Positions 1-7,980 of a stretch of DNA of 44,714 nucleotides are shown one piece after another. The notes under the pieces were generated by a model. That model saw only the letters and a program-made list of their open reading frames with translations, had not been told where the DNA came from and did no database searches. Positions within the stretch are counted from its first letter, which is position 1; every line of letters begins with the position of its first letter. The translations under genes were made by a program, and so were the position numbers. The DNA is taken from assembly GCA_964446865.1 (NCBI GenBank), contig CAYURD010000025.1, positions 1-44,714 on the forward strand, in the 5' to 3' direction. The stretch comes from Glaciecola sp964446865. Lineage in GTDB: Bacteria; Pseudomonadota; Gammaproteobacteria; Enterobacterales; Alteromonadaceae.

Positions 1-50
1 ACCGCCCTTTCACGGCGGTAACAGGGGTTCGAATCCCCTAGGGGACGCCA
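1..50 (+). tRNA. tRNA-Glu(UUC), 3' part
   Basis: This is the 3' two-thirds of a glutamate tRNA; about 26 bases of the 5' end lie outside the window. The anticodon arm, with TTC at 9-11 in a seven-base loop, is followed by the variable region, the T-arm with GGTTCGAATCC, the acceptor strand GGGGAC and an encoded GCCA end. As far as I can recall, it matches the Escherichia coli tRNA-Glu 3' part. A terminator follows directly, so it ends its transcription unit. Confidence 0.95.
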
Positions 51-64
51 TTTTCAAGCAAGAA

Positions 65-89
65 AACCAACCGTCGGGTTGGTTTTTTT
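65..89 (+). terminator. Rho-independent terminator of the tRNA-Glu unit
   Basis: A perfect eight-base stem (AACCAACC at 65-72, GGTTGGTT at 77-84) with a GTCG loop runs into seven Ts. It sits 15 bases after the tRNA CCA end. Confidence 0.9.
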
Positions 90-179
90 GTATCTTGTCT
101 ACAGCACTTATGTTCTATTGACTTGTGAGCCCTAAAATGAAAGGATCACGAATGTGTAATGATTTTGCTCAATGGATGT

Positions 180-203
180 GTAGCAAGCTTTTATAAATGC
201 TAC
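180..203. repeat. Inverted repeat upstream of the degenerate GGDEF gene
   Basis: GTAGCA at 180-185 and TGCTAC at 198-203 form six-base arms around an AT-rich centre containing TTATAA. It may be an operator or overlap a -10 region for the gene starting at 262. No -35 box is convincing. Confidence 0.3.
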
Positions 204-261
204 TTATGTGAGCTAAAATTTAATGTATGTGACGACTGTTCTCAAAAAAAATAATCATAAG

Positions 262-2088
262 ATGTCTAAAGTAACTTCTCTCTATCCGTTTTTTTCCTTG
301 TTTTTTATGCTTTGTTTTGTTTCCGAAGCGGTACATGCATTACAGACTGATATCGAAAAACCCTCTTCTGTTTCAAGCATTTCAAGCGCTGATTTTATTA
401 ATCGCTCTTATACACCTACCTTCGATTGTCCAGCGCCATCATTGCTTATTGATATTAATGCGATATTACAAAGAGAGAACCTAAGCGCCGAACAAAAATT
501 ACAACTAACGAGTATGCGCACACATTCTCTTATATGCGCGGGTAAATTAGCCGAGGCGCAAGGTTTGCTACAAGACCTTTTAGCGTCTGAAGATGCTAAT
601 CGCAGTGCAAAATATTATGTCTCTGCAGTTTACCAATATGGCTTTATATACGACCAGCAAGGCAACCCTGAGCGATGTAACTATTACATGCTGTCGCGAG
701 ATGCTGCAAAAGGTAAATTCAGTGATATTCACGTTAGTGCGACCTTAGGGTATGTGACTGAATGCATCAAAAAAGACGTTACTGAGCAAATAACGCAGCT
801 TTATGATGTATTAGAAAGTGTCACCAAAATGAATGACAAAGCAGCACTGGCTCATGCATATAATCGTGTCGCTTTATTTCATTCTAGTATTAATCAGGCG
901 TCATTGGCCGCCGACCAATACGTTAAGGCCATCAATATAGCGACAGGTATTTATACTGACGAAAACCTTTTGACACTTTACTTAAATGCATTCAATGCCT
1001 CAATGTTAGCCGATAACCAAAAACAAGCCGTTGATTTACTCGAAAAGTTCATTGAAATAAATACGAATGTTGGTACGCCTGCGACAAATTCGATGAGATA
1101 TATGATGCAAGCTCGCTATCAATTAGAAATTGAAGATTTTGTATCGCTTGAAAGTACGCTAAACGCGTGGGACGACATTCAAAAAGTCTACGAAAATCAA
1201 GTATATTCTATTTTATATCAGTGGAATTATGCAGAGCTTTGCTTACATAAAAATGACATGCAATGTATTCAGGCTTTTGAAGAACAAGAAAGCAATAATT
1301 CTGCAGCTATCACTCGATATTCACAAAAAAGCAGAGACTATTTATCGCTAATGACGCGTATACATGTTGCATTAGGAAATACTGAAGAAGCACAAGCAAT
1401 CTTTCGAAAATACTCAAATCACATGAACAGTCGCATGTCACACATACTCAATTCTTCAACAAACTTAGGCATTGCAGGCTTGCATCAGCAAATCAATGAG
1501 CTTGAAAACTTGCTTAGTGAACAAGAAAATAGACGTAGTCTAATTATGCAAATGCTAATAGTGGCCCTGTTTGTTATTGGCGTTACTCTTGCCATATTCA
1601 TAAAACGAAAAAATGACCGAGCTAAAGCCTACGATAATGTGACCGGCTTACTAAATAACACGGCCGTCTTAAATAAAATATCGCATATATCTCCACCTGG
1701 GCCAAAAAGAACAAACGCCTTAGCGGTATTTGATATCGCCAACTTTACCGAAGTGAATCTTCAACTAGGCTCAACAAAAAGTGATTTTGTACTCAAACAG
1801 ATAGCGAACACGTTTAAAAGTATCACCCGTTCTTCCGATATTATTGGTCATTTAGGGCCTGCCCAGTTCATTTTATGCTTAGCTGATATCGAAGAAGAAG
1901 CGGCTCAAGCCTTTTTTGAACGTGCTAAAGAGGCCCTAAGCAATACGTTTTCTGATCATCATCATAGTAAATCAATAAGTGTCGATTCGAGTATGAGTAT
2001 TTACTACAGCACCGAATCTTTTAGCGATCTAAATGAGATACTAAACAATATGATGCTATCACTTAGCATGAAAGCCGCCGCAAACTAA
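262..2088 (+). CDS. Membrane-anchored TPR protein with degenerate GGDEF domain
   Basis: The protein is about 608 residues, probably a signalling protein of the inner membrane. An N-terminal signal sequence is followed by a long helical periplasmic region (roughly residues 70-410) that reads as degenerate TPR repeats, with alternating small and large hydrophobics and Ala/Leu-rich helix pairs. A single membrane helix follows at about residues 425-450 (LIMQMLIVALFVIGVTLAIF), then a cytoplasmic domain starting YDNVTGLLNN, the usual opening of a GGDEF domain. The signature GGDEF is replaced by LGPAQF, so diguanylate cyclase activity is unlikely. It more likely binds a partner or ligand, or is regulatory. 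The start at 262 puts the signal sequence at the N-terminus; an in-frame ATG at 223 would add 13 residues. The ligand is unknown. dusC starts 13 bases after the stop. Confidence 0.75.
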   Translation: MSKVTSLYPFFSLFFMLCFVSEAVHALQTDIEKPSSVSSISSADFINRSYTPTFDCPAPSLLIDINAILQRENLSAEQKLQLTSMRTHSLICAGKLAEAQGLLQDLLASEDANRSAKYYVSAVYQYGFIYDQQGNPERCNYYMLSRDAAKGKFSDIHVSATLGYVTECIKKDVTEQITQLYDVLESVTKMNDKAALAHAYNRVALFHSSINQASLAADQYVKAINIATGIYTDENLLTLYLNAFNASMLADNQKQAVDLLEKFIEINTNVGTPATNSMRYMMQARYQLEIEDFVSLESTLNAWDDIQKVYENQVYSILYQWNYAELCLHKNDMQCIQAFEEQESNNSAAITRYSQKSRDYLSLMTRIHVALGNTEEAQAIFRKYSNHMNSRMSHILNSSTNLGIAGLHQQINELENLLSEQENRRSLIMQMLIVALFVIGVTLAIFIKRKNDRAKAYDNVTGLLNNTAVLNKISHISPPGPKRTNALAVFDIANFTEVNLQLGSTKSDFVLKQIANTFKSITRSSDIIGHLGPAQFILCLADIEEEAAQAFFERAKEALSNTFSDHHHSKSISVDSSMSIYYSTESFSDLNEILNNMMLSLSMKAAAN

Positions 2089-2101
2089 AACATCTTACAC
2101 T

Positions 2102-3028
2102 ATGAATATTGTATTAGCGCCTATGCAAGGCGTGGTTGACCATTTAATGAGAGAAATGCTGACTAGCGTTGGTGGCTTTGACCTGTGTGTTACCGAGTTT
2201 GTTAGGGTAACAACGACTAAACTGCCTAATAAAGTCTTTTATCGTTTGTGCCCAGAACTCAAAAACGGTGGCCTAACGCCTAGTGGCGTGAAAGTAAAAG
2301 TACAGCTTTTAGGACAAGAGCCACACTGCCTTGCCGAAAACGCGCTAACAGCCATTGAACTGGGCTCCCATGGCGTTGATTTAAATTTTGGTTGTCCAGC
2401 TAAAACCGTCAATAAATCAAAGGGTGGGGCAGTGCTTCTGCAGTATCCTGATACGCTATATGAGATTGTAAAGGCCGTAAGAGACGCTGTTCCAAGCGAA
2501 CACGAAGTCACCGCAAAGATCCGTTTAGGCTATGAAGATACTTCGCTTGCGATAGAAAACGCTCAAGCGATTGATGAGGCAGGCGCGAGCTCATTGGTGG
2601 TGCATGCGAGAACCAAAACGGATGGATATAAACCGCCTGCGTATTGGGATTGGATAGCAAAAATAAGAGCAAATACGCACTTGCCGATAATCGCAAATGG
2701 TGAAATTTGGACGGCGCAAGATGCCACAAATTGTATTGAACAAAGCCATACACCTGACATCATGTTAGGCCGGGGCGCGCTTGCTATGCCAAATTTAGCT
2801 CGCACTATTAAAGACAATGTTGAGCCACTGACTTGGCAAGAAGTCAAAGCCTTGCTGATTGAGTATTCAGGGTATGAGATATATTCTGAAAAGGGCCTCT
2901 ATTATCCTAATCGAATTAAACAATGGTTTTCTTATTTAAAGAAACAATATCCTGAAGCTGAGGATATGTTTTTAACATTGCGCAGAATGAAAACAGCCGA
3001 CGAGATTGTGGCGACGCTGGCTGCATAA
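2102..3028 (+). CDS. dusC: tRNA-dihydrouridine(16) synthase DusC
   Basis: This FMN enzyme reduces uridine to dihydrouridine in the D-loop of tRNA, position 16 for the DusC subgroup. The 308 residues form a TIM-barrel of normal DusC length. Visible motifs are LAPMQGVVD at the N-terminus (FMN site), NFGCPAKTVNKSKGGA with the catalytic Cys98, AKIRLGY near 138, VHARTKTDGY near 167, IANGEIW near 197 and MLGRGALAMPN near 221. The G-C-P-A-K-T-V-N-K variant separates DusC from DusA and DusB. The start is 13 bases after the preceding stop, so the two may be cotranscribed, although no strong Shine-Dalgarno is seen. Confidence 0.93.
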   Translation: MNIVLAPMQGVVDHLMREMLTSVGGFDLCVTEFVRVTTTKLPNKVFYRLCPELKNGGLTPSGVKVKVQLLGQEPHCLAENALTAIELGSHGVDLNFGCPAKTVNKSKGGAVLLQYPDTLYEIVKAVRDAVPSEHEVTAKIRLGYEDTSLAIENAQAIDEAGASSLVVHARTKTDGYKPPAYWDWIAKIRANTHLPIIANGEIWTAQDATNCIEQSHTPDIMLGRGALAMPNLARTIKDNVEPLTWQEVKALLIEYSGYEIYSEKGLYYPNRIKQWFSYLKKQYPEAEDMFLTLRRMKTADEIVATLAA

Positions 3029-3037
3029 TTAATAGCG

Positions 3038-3058
3038 CACCGCACTTAGTGCGGCTTA
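3038..3058. terminator. Hairpin between converging dusC and nucleotidase genes
   Basis: CCGCAC-TTA-GTGCGG forms a short GC-rich hairpin just after the dusC stop. There is no long T tract on either strand, so it would be a weak bidirectional terminator at best. Confidence 0.4.
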
Positions 3059-3061
3059 ATA

Positions 3062-3122
3062 ACCGAGAGCTTCTATGTACTGCCAGCGCGCTAGCAGCGC
3101 GAGGTTGTAATCAACTGAGCTA
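3062..3122 (-). other. tRNA D-arm-like sequence and GC palindrome (possible tRNA remnant)
   Basis: On the minus strand, directly after the nucleotidase stop, the sequence TAGCTCAGTTGATTACAAC resembles a canonical tRNA D-arm (TAGCTCAGTTGGTTAGAGC). A CGCGCTGCTAGCGCG hairpin follows where an anticodon arm would be. No T-arm (GGTTCGAATCC type) or acceptor partner follows, so this is not a functional tRNA. It could be a remnant of one or chance. Confidence 0.25.
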
Positions 3123-4718
3123 CTAAGGCCTCGATTGCAAACTAAAGTTTGCGCCAAAGCTTTTGATGTAATTGATAGTTGCATCAACGTCTACACCAAA
3201 TATGCCAACTAATTCACCTTCTGAGAAAGCCTCGCTATTTAAGATAAACGCGTTTCCAGACACTGTATAGATTTTGCTGGGGACGATAGCTTTATTGTTA
3301 ATCAGCACCATATCGTCTTCATTAATGTCGACGTTACTACTCCAGTGGTTTTGTTGGTTAATAAGCGCCATGAGCTGCTTACCTGAGTATTTTCTTTTCA
3401 CCAAAGGGTTGCTGAAAGGTTGAATGGCAAATACATCCCCCCAGGTGACGTTTCCTTCGTTTAACTTTGCTCGCACGCCGCCTCTGTTCATGATGCCTAC
3501 GTCTGCTTGCACAGCTAACCTATGTGAATCAGCAATAAACTGACCAAGAGAAATATCATCTGAACCAGCTTCATAGTTGCCTATTAACTCTTGAGTCAGG
3601 TCTTTTGCAAAATCGGTAGCTTCGGTTTTTAAAGCACTTATATCGCGCAAAACCCCTAGTGTTTGGTCAGAGAGCTGTAAGTCTTTAGATGAGTGCGTCA
3701 TGACGACTTTGGCCGACGACTTTACGATGTCTTTGCTTGTTTTGTCGATGGTGATGCTTATATCAGAGTATGCGCGTCCGCTTGAAAACGCTTGTGTGAC
3801 TAAAAATTGTTTACCTGTGTTATTCGCTACATAGGCGTTTGTAAATCGATGAGAATGGCCTGTCACCAGCACGTCTACAGAGTTTGGCAATGCTTTGATA
3901 AAACGTCCAAAACGACTGTCTTCTCTAATGCCGCTTGTGGGCGACGTTTCGCCTTCATAGTATTCGTCGGCGCTGCCGTCGTGAACAATAACGACAATAG
4001 CATTTACACCTTGTTCTTCGAGTTGTATAGCATAATGGTTGACTACTTCTGCTTGATTTTGAAACACCAAATTATCAACGATGCCAGGTATTACCACCTC
4101 TGGTGTAATATCTAAGGTGATGCCTATAAAGCCTATAGGTACATTGTTGACTTCTCGCACAACATAAGGAGGCAGTATCAATTCATTAGTATTGATATCT
4201 CGTATGTTAGCGCCCAAGGTAGTGTAGTTTGCGCCTTGCCATTGTGGATGAATAAAGGGGCCATTTGCGTGGTTGCCGCCATCCAATAAACGCAGCATTT
4301 CATCACTACCTTCATCAAACTCGTGGTTACCAGCTGCACCTATTATTTCGCAGGTTTGTGGCTTTTTAGTTAGGCAATAAGCTTGCAAAATATTCAAAAA
4401 ATCAATAGCTGGTTCGTCTTGTAGCAATGCAGACTCTGCTGGACTTGCCCCTACTTGATCACCTGCGTGCAATATAAAGCTTTTTTCATTACTTGATTCA
4501 ATGGCATGTAACAAGTGACGAGAAAGTTGATACATACCACCTTGCTCACTTAGGTCTGGGATTTGGCCGTGAAAATCATTAATGCCCAATAGTTGAACAG
4601 TGAATTGATTATTTTCTTTCCTCGTGTCTTCACTATTAGCAATGTTATTGGCGACCTTAACATTGGCGCAAGCACCTAGAAGAATCACTGTACTTGTCGC
4701 CACCGCGTACTTTAGCAT
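3123..4718 (-). CDS. 5'-nucleotidase / cyclic nucleotide phosphodiesterase family lipoprotein (UshA-like)
   Basis: A two-domain periplasmic metallophosphatase that would release phosphate from nucleotides for nucleoside scavenging. The chosen start gives MLKYAVATSTVILLGACAN, a lipoprotein signal with lipobox LGAC; an in-frame ATG at 4802 would add 28 residues with no signal character. The metallophosphoesterase motifs appear in order: GINDFHGQ (D-x-H), HAGDQVG, GAAGNHEFDEG, VIVHDGS and VTGHSHRF. The C-terminal 5'-nucleotidase domain has NRGGVRAKLNEGNVTWGD and QPFSNPLVK. The metal ligands appear complete, so an active enzyme is expected. It converges on dusC and is divergent from the amidohydrolase pair. 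Exact substrate is uncertain. Confidence 0.88.
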   Translation of the reverse strand: MLKYAVATSTVILLGACANVKVANNIANSEDTRKENNQFTVQLLGINDFHGQIPDLSEQGGMYQLSRHLLHAIESSNEKSFILHAGDQVGASPAESALLQDEPAIDFLNILQAYCLTKKPQTCEIIGAAGNHEFDEGSDEMLRLLDGGNHANGPFIHPQWQGANYTTLGANIRDINTNELILPPYVVREVNNVPIGFIGITLDITPEVVIPGIVDNLVFQNQAEVVNHYAIQLEEQGVNAIVVIVHDGSADEYYEGETSPTSGIREDSRFGRFIKALPNSVDVLVTGHSHRFTNAYVANNTGKQFLVTQAFSSGRAYSDISITIDKTSKDIVKSSAKVVMTHSSKDLQLSDQTLGVLRDISALKTEATDFAKDLTQELIGNYEAGSDDISLGQFIADSHRLAVQADVGIMNRGGVRAKLNEGNVTWGDVFAIQPFSNPLVKRKYSGKQLMALINQQNHWSSNVDINEDDMVLINNKAIVPSKIYTVSGNAFILNSEAFSEGELVGIFGVDVDATINYIKSFGANFSLQSRP

Positions 4719-4900
4719 ACGCGTAAATAGCGGATGCAAAAATGAAGGTGTTTGTGGCTTACATATCAAATGAATATCTAACTTCAGAAAGGTTTTGTTC
4801 ATGTCGATTTTACAAGACTTATTTTCATATTTATTGTTCCTATTTTATGCCATTTCACGCGCTATATACACATTATATTGTGTTTCTTTTGTTGAATTTG

Positions 4901-4947
4901 GTATGCGGTGCATACGCCTTTAAAGAAGCGTATTTTGCTAAAGGCGT
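4901..4947. repeat. Two adjacent inverted repeats in the nucleotidase/amidohydrolase divergent region
   Basis: GTATGC-GGT-GCATAC (4901-4915) overlaps the first arm of a second inverted repeat, ACGCCTTTA (4914-4922) and TAAAGGCGT (4939-4947), separated by 16 bases. They lie in an AT-rich divergent promoter region and may be regulator binding sites or alternative RNA structures. Confidence 0.4.
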
Positions 4948-5049
4948 TTATCTATAATTTCTGACAATCTTAAATTGCACTTTGCTAGCAAGCAAACTAG
5001 TCTTATATTTACAAAAGTAAAAAAATCCAATCTGCACTTAAGGAATACC

Positions 5050-6453
5050 ATGTTAATTAATCCAAAAACACGCATTGCGTTAGCAGTGTTAGTGTCTTCT
5101 GTCTTTTTAAACGCTTGCAGTGATGACAAACAAAGTGAGCAAGAGCCCGATCCAAGTAATCCTTTTCCTAGCACGTATCAAGTGATCAAATCTGCCCCTA
5201 TTTTTATCAGCAATGTGACCTTGCTCGATGGTTTAGGTAACAAAATGGAAGAAGCCGAAATTTTGTTAGAAGACGGTAAAATTGCCGATTATGGCAAAAG
5301 TGTGTCGGTGCCTAGAGGCGCAATCGAAATAGACGGCACGGGTAAATGGGTAACGCCGGGCATTATTGATAACCATAGTCACTTAGGAGTTTATCCGTCG
5401 CCAGGTACACAGTCGCATAGCGATGGAAATGAAATGACAGGTCCGGTTACCGCTGAAGTGTGGGCCGAGCATTCTATTTGGCCACAAGACCCAGGTTTTC
5501 AGCGCGCGTTAGCAGGTGGTGTTACCTCAATGCAAATTTTACCTGGCTCGGCCAACTTATTTGGTGGACGCAGTGTAACGGTTAAAAACGTACCTAACCG
5601 CACTATGCAAGATATGAAATTTCCTGAAGCGCCATACGGCATAAAAATGGCCTGTGGTGAAAACCCTAAACGAGTATACGGCAGCCGCGGTGGGCCAATG
5701 ACGCGCATGGCAAATGTGGCCGGTTATCGCAAGGCGTGGATAGAAGCCGAGGCTTATAAAAAGAAATGGGATAAATACAATAAAGCGCAAGAGGACGGTA
5801 AAGGCGGAGATAAGCCAAGTCGAAATTTGCGTTTAGAAACGCTTGCGGGCGTGCTAAGCGGTGATATTTTAGTGCACATGCATTGTTACAGAGCCGACGA
5901 AATGGCTATTATGATGGATGTGATGAAAGAGTTTGATTATCAAATTGGGACATTTCATCATGCCGTTGAATCTTACAAAATTTCTGACATTTTAGCTGAA
6001 AATAACGTGTGTTCTGCTATGTGGGCAGACTGGTGGGGCTTTAAAATGGAAGCGTATGACGGTATTCGTGAAAATATACCCATGGTTCATAAGGCAGGCG
6101 CATGTGCAATTGTGCATTCTGATAGCGACATTGGCATTCAACGCTTAAACCAAGAAGCGGCAAAAGCATGGTCAGACGGCCGCCGCGCAGGAATTGATAT
6201 ATCGCAAGCTGAAGCATGGCAGTGGCTCTCGGCAAACCCAGCTAAATCTTTGGGCATATTTGAGCAAACTGGCTCAATTGAAGAAGGTAAAAACGCAGAT
6301 GTCGTGTTGTGGTCAAGCGATCCGTTCTCGACTTATTCTCAAGCCGAAAAAGTCTTTATTGATGGGGCAATGGTGTTTGACAGAACGCAAGCAAACACGT
6401 GGCCGGTGAGTGACTTCGAACTGGGTCAAATTGCGCAAGGAGATGCCAAATGA
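5050..6453 (+). CDS. Exported amidohydrolase (imidazolonepropionase-like), lipoprotein
   Basis: A metal-dependent hydrolase of the amidohydrolase superfamily acting outside the cytoplasm. The start at 5050 is set by an AGGA at 5041-5044 and yields a lipoprotein signal ending VFLNAC. After a beta-sandwich opening (APIFISNVTLLDG), the metal motif PGIIDNHSHLG carries H-x-H. Further likely ligands are in VHMHCY, TFHHAVE and IVHSDSD, and the C-terminal NPAKSLGIFEQTGSIEEGKNADVV-type segment is typical of the family. The substrate cannot be read from sequence; relatives include peptidases, deaminases and cyclic amide hydrolases. It overlaps the next gene by four bases (ATGA), indicating translational coupling. 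Confidence 0.85.
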   Translation: MLINPKTRIALAVLVSSVFLNACSDDKQSEQEPDPSNPFPSTYQVIKSAPIFISNVTLLDGLGNKMEEAEILLEDGKIADYGKSVSVPRGAIEIDGTGKWVTPGIIDNHSHLGVYPSPGTQSHSDGNEMTGPVTAEVWAEHSIWPQDPGFQRALAGGVTSMQILPGSANLFGGRSVTVKNVPNRTMQDMKFPEAPYGIKMACGENPKRVYGSRGGPMTRMANVAGYRKAWIEAEAYKKKWDKYNKAQEDGKGGDKPSRNLRLETLAGVLSGDILVHMHCYRADEMAIMMDVMKEFDYQIGTFHHAVESYKISDILAENNVCSAMWADWWGFKMEAYDGIRENIPMVHKAGACAIVHSDSDIGIQRLNQEAAKAWSDGRRAGIDISQAEAWQWLSANPAKSLGIFEQTGSIEEGKNADVVLWSSDPFSTYSQAEKVFIDGAMVFDRTQANTWPVSDFELGQIAQGDAK

Positions 6454-7790
6454 AATATTTATTAACACAAGCGAATAATTTGCATACTAGTGCATTTAAA
6501 CAAAAAGCTACTAAAACAATCGTCGGTACCTTAGGGGCGATTGCCATGTCCATTAGCATACAAGCTCAGGCCTTAGAAAATCTCGCCATTACGGGCGCTG
6601 AAATACACACTATGGCAGGCCAAGGTATTATCGAAGAGGGCACAGTGTTGATTGAAAATGGTGTGATTACCGGTGTTACTGACGGTGTATCGGTACCAAG
6701 TGGTTACACAGAAATAGACGCCAGTGGCAAGGTGCTCACGCCAGGATTTATGGGAGCACTCACTAGCTTAGGCTTAGTTGAAGTCAGTTCATCAGCGGGT
6801 GTTAACGACTCTAGAGTAGATGCGCATCCTGTATCGACTGTAGGTGCTGCTTACGATGTTCAGTATGCAATTAATAACGATTCAACTGTGCTTGATGTTA
6901 CGCGTATTGAAGGCTTTACGAGCGCGGTAACGGGTATTTCGGGCACCGGGCAGTTGTTTAACGGCCAAGGCGCCATAATAAGTCTCGATAAGTCTTTTGA
7001 TTCTGTTCTATTACCCCAAGCGTATATGCACGTTGATGTTGCCAATGCTGGCGCAGACCGAAACGGCGAAAGTCGCGCCGCTCTATGGGTATCTTTACAC
7101 CAAAGTTTTGATGAAGCACTAGTGGCAGCGTCTGTAGATTTAAGCCCTAGTAATGAATGGCATGGCATGATAAGCCGTGCAGACGCTATCGCGTTAAACA
7201 AAGTGCTTGAGGGCGATATGCCATTATTGGTCAGCGCAAACAGAGCAGCCGATATACTGCAAGTACTTAAATTAAAAGCGCGTTATTCTGCACTTAATAT
7301 CGTGTTGGTAGGCGCAAGTGACGGTTGGCGCGTGGCTGCCCAAATAGCTAATGCTGGCGTTGCTGTCATATTAAGCCCTGAAAACAACCTGCCAGGCAAT
7401 TTTGATGAGCTTGGCGCCACCCTAGAAAACGCTGCTCGACTTCACGAAGCGGGCGTTATGATTGCCATTGGCATTAATACGCACAATGTACGTCTAGCAG
7501 CACAACACGCAGGTAACGCTGTTGCAAATGGATTACCTCACAGTGCAGGCATAGCGGCACTTACAGTTAATCCTGCGATTATTTTTGGGATGAACGAAAA
7601 AGTCGGCACAATCGAGCGTGGCAAACGAGCTGATTTAGTTGTGTGGTCAGGCGACCCGCTAGAAGTAACCGAAGCGGCTGAAGTTGTGTTGATTAACGGC
7701 GTAGTGACTTCTATGGAATCACGCCAAACAAAACTTAGAGACCGTTACATGAACAGAGACCCTAAGCTACCCGTAGCTTACTCTCAATAA
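6450..7790 (+). CDS. Exported amidohydrolase-like protein lacking the metal-binding motif
   Basis: 446 residues with an N-terminal export signal ending near IQAQALENL. It has the amidohydrolase beta-sandwich (ITGAEIHTMAGQGIIEEG) and the C-terminal signature NPAIIFGMNEKVGTIERG followed by KRADLVVWSGDP. Where a working enzyme has PG-x-ID-x-H-x-H, this protein reads TPGFMGALTSLG, with no histidines. The later His and Asp ligands seen in the upstream partner are also not obvious. It is therefore probably a non-catalytic subunit or a pseudo-enzyme, consistent with its four-base overlap with the complete amidohydrolase. A complex of the two in the periplasm is inference. Confidence 0.8.
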   Translation: MKYLLTQANNLHTSAFKQKATKTIVGTLGAIAMSISIQAQALENLAITGAEIHTMAGQGIIEEGTVLIENGVITGVTDGVSVPSGYTEIDASGKVLTPGFMGALTSLGLVEVSSSAGVNDSRVDAHPVSTVGAAYDVQYAINNDSTVLDVTRIEGFTSAVTGISGTGQLFNGQGAIISLDKSFDSVLLPQAYMHVDVANAGADRNGESRAALWVSLHQSFDEALVAASVDLSPSNEWHGMISRADAIALNKVLEGDMPLLVSANRAADILQVLKLKARYSALNIVLVGASDGWRVAAQIANAGVAVILSPENNLPGNFDELGATLENAARLHEAGVMIAIGINTHNVRLAAQHAGNAVANGLPHSAGIAALTVNPAIIFGMNEKVGTIERGKRADLVVWSGDPLEVTEAAEVVLINGVVTSMESRQTKLRDRYMNRDPKLPVAYSQ

Positions 7791-7880
7791 CACCGTCATT
7801 TCCAAGAAACCCCACCGTCATTCCCAAGAAAACCCACCGTCATTCCCAAGAAAACCCACCGTCATTCCCGCGCAGGCGGG
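7791..7880 (+). repeat. Four 22-bp tandem repeats
   Basis: Units beginning CACCGTCATT start at 7791, 7813, 7835 and 7857, exactly 22 bases apart. The first three read CACCGTCATTCCCAAGAAAA with minor changes in the first. The last runs into the REP-like palindrome at 7861. The array begins directly after the amidohydrolase-like stop codon. Confidence 0.9.
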
Positions 7881-7970
7881 AACCCCCTTGGAACCAAGGA
7901 ATGTTATTTAAGAGCTTGTTTTTAAAGATAAAGGCTAATATCACGAGGTTCCCGCCTGCGCGGGAATGAC
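7861..7970. repeat. REP-like inverted pair, 23-bp perfect arms
   Basis: The 23 bases at 7861-7883 (GTCATTCCCGCGCAGGCGGG plus AAC) are exactly repeated in inverse orientation at 7948-7970, with a 64-base spacer. Each arm contains its own small palindrome. The pair lies between converging genes, 10 bases from the tesA stop, and could act as an mRNA end. Related arms recur elsewhere in the window. Confidence 0.9.
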
Positions 7971-7980
7971 CTAGGGCTAA

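Noticed and set aside
5499..5790. Minus-strand frames inside the first amidohydrolase
   Set aside because: They are antisense to a well-supported gene with complete family motifs and lack ribosome sites.
7791..7880. CRISPR array
   Set aside because: The 22-bp units are contiguous with no spacers and no cas genes nearby; it is a simple tandem repeat. The same applies to 12031-12192.
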